A program made the position numbers and the translations under genes. This document shows, one piece after another, positions 47,641 to 48,197 of a stretch of DNA of 48,197 nucleotides. Where the stretch lies: assembly GCA_024681705.1 (NCBI GenBank), contig JAILAI010000168.1, forward strand, positions 1 through 48,197. The letters run 5' to 3'. This stretch comes from Prevotella sp. Lineage in GTDB: Bacteria > Bacteroidota > Bacteroidia > Bacteroidales > Bacteroidaceae. Numbering within the stretch: position 1 is the first letter of the stretch; each line of letters starts with the position of its first letter. The notes under the pieces are model-generated. The model ran no database searches. It saw only the letters and a program-made list of their open reading frames with translations, and had not been told where the DNA came from.

Positions 47641-47790
47641 ATGCTTGAACACTGGTATAATTATCTCCCTGCCGCATGGTATACACCATAAGGCAGATTA
47701 TATGTTTCGATAGCTCTGGTCATCATCATCGCCATATCTTTCGGTATCGGCTATTTCGTTGGAAGAAAGAGGTCAAACTTGCAAAGATAA
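47641..47790 (+). pseudogene. Small membrane-protein frame interrupted by an in-frame TAA
   Basis: MLEHWYNYLPAAWYTP*GRLYVSIALVIIIAISFGIGYFVGRKRSNLQR*; a clear TM helix and basic tail lie after the stop in the same frame. Confidence 0.5.
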
Positions 47791-48008
47791 TAGTTTTTCG
47801 TGCACAATAAGTTCACGAGCAAAACTTTATTTATTAAATTATCTTAAAGGCAAAAAAAGTGGTTTCGGCTATTGCACGGAACCTCTTTTTTATATATATT
47901 TGTAGCATCAAAAGGAGGATGAAAGGACATTGAACTATAGTTAGCTCATTGAGTATCAGGACTCCTATGAAAGACCGTTAAAGAGTTTAATTAAAAATTT
48001 TTGTAACC

Positions 48009-48197
48009 ATGAGGTACACAACAATCGTCGAGAAAGACGAGAAGGGGTTGCAGATGATTATACGTGCAGCCCAGCAATTTGAGGAAGACCGATTCCTCGA
48101 AGGACTGAACCAGCGATGCTACACCGACGAGGACATCCGCCAGACCATCGACCAGGTGCGCATCTACCAGTCACGACTGAACACCGAGGCCCGCCGT
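48009..48197 (+). CDS. Hypothetical protein, truncated by the window end
   Basis: MRYTTIVEKDEKGLQMIIRAAQQFEEDRFLEGLNQRCYTDEDIRQTIDQVRIYQSRLNTEARR, open to position 48197. Confidence 0.6.
   Translation, partial: MRYTTIVEKDEKGLQMIIRAAQQFEEDRFLEGLNQRCYTDEDIRQTIDQVRIYQSRLNTEARR

Overview
This 48 kb window reads as a Bacteroidetes (Prevotella/Bacteroides-like) chromosomal segment. The basis is SusC/SusD genes, TTTG-N19-TAnnTTTG type promoters, a PorD/DUF4835-like gene, DUF5686 and DUF3127 genes, and a 'smalltalk'-type microprotein. Contents, left to right: a remnant SusC N-terminus; a SusC/SusD/surface-lipoprotein operon; a hairpin-dense intergenic region; an AGCS symporter; a CotH-kinase-like secreted protein; an HHH-domain protein; a GH92-GH125 alpha-mannosidase pair and a MaoC-like protein; RNase E/G with a 29-aa basic ORF upstream; HU; TSCPD, YebC and PheT; TlpA-like thioredoxin, Prs and a ThiE-like protein; ManC, FucI and FucP; a TrmH-like methyltransferase; a YqiA-like hydrolase, nitroreductase and thioredoxin-like protein; a predicted membrane RCK(CASTOR-like)-RyR protein; GalE; a degenerate-protease/TPR protein; RecN, PorD-like, exonuclease and DnaN; a DUF3127 protein with an SSB-like tail; and DUF5686. 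The last 2 kb is an AT-rich accessory region with small ORFs. The strongest unexplained signals are: (1) 22-bp-period degenerate tandem repeats sharing a GGCGCTTTT-like core at three separate intergenic loci; (2) a cluster of seven exact GGTAGGT/ACCTACC motifs with mutually exclusive dyads upstream of HU; (3) a 15-bp perfect hairpin at the 29-aa ORF/RNase E/G junction; (4) an intergenic RNA-like region after the SusCD operon with alternating TAACCT/AGGTTA segments; (5) a CCTAT/ATAGG-rich inverted domain between a truncated HU-like ORF and a smalltalk-like microprotein; (6) a perfect 40-bp AT-only palindrome; (7) a predicted channel-like RCK-RyR protein. All family calls come from reading the sequence; no search was run.
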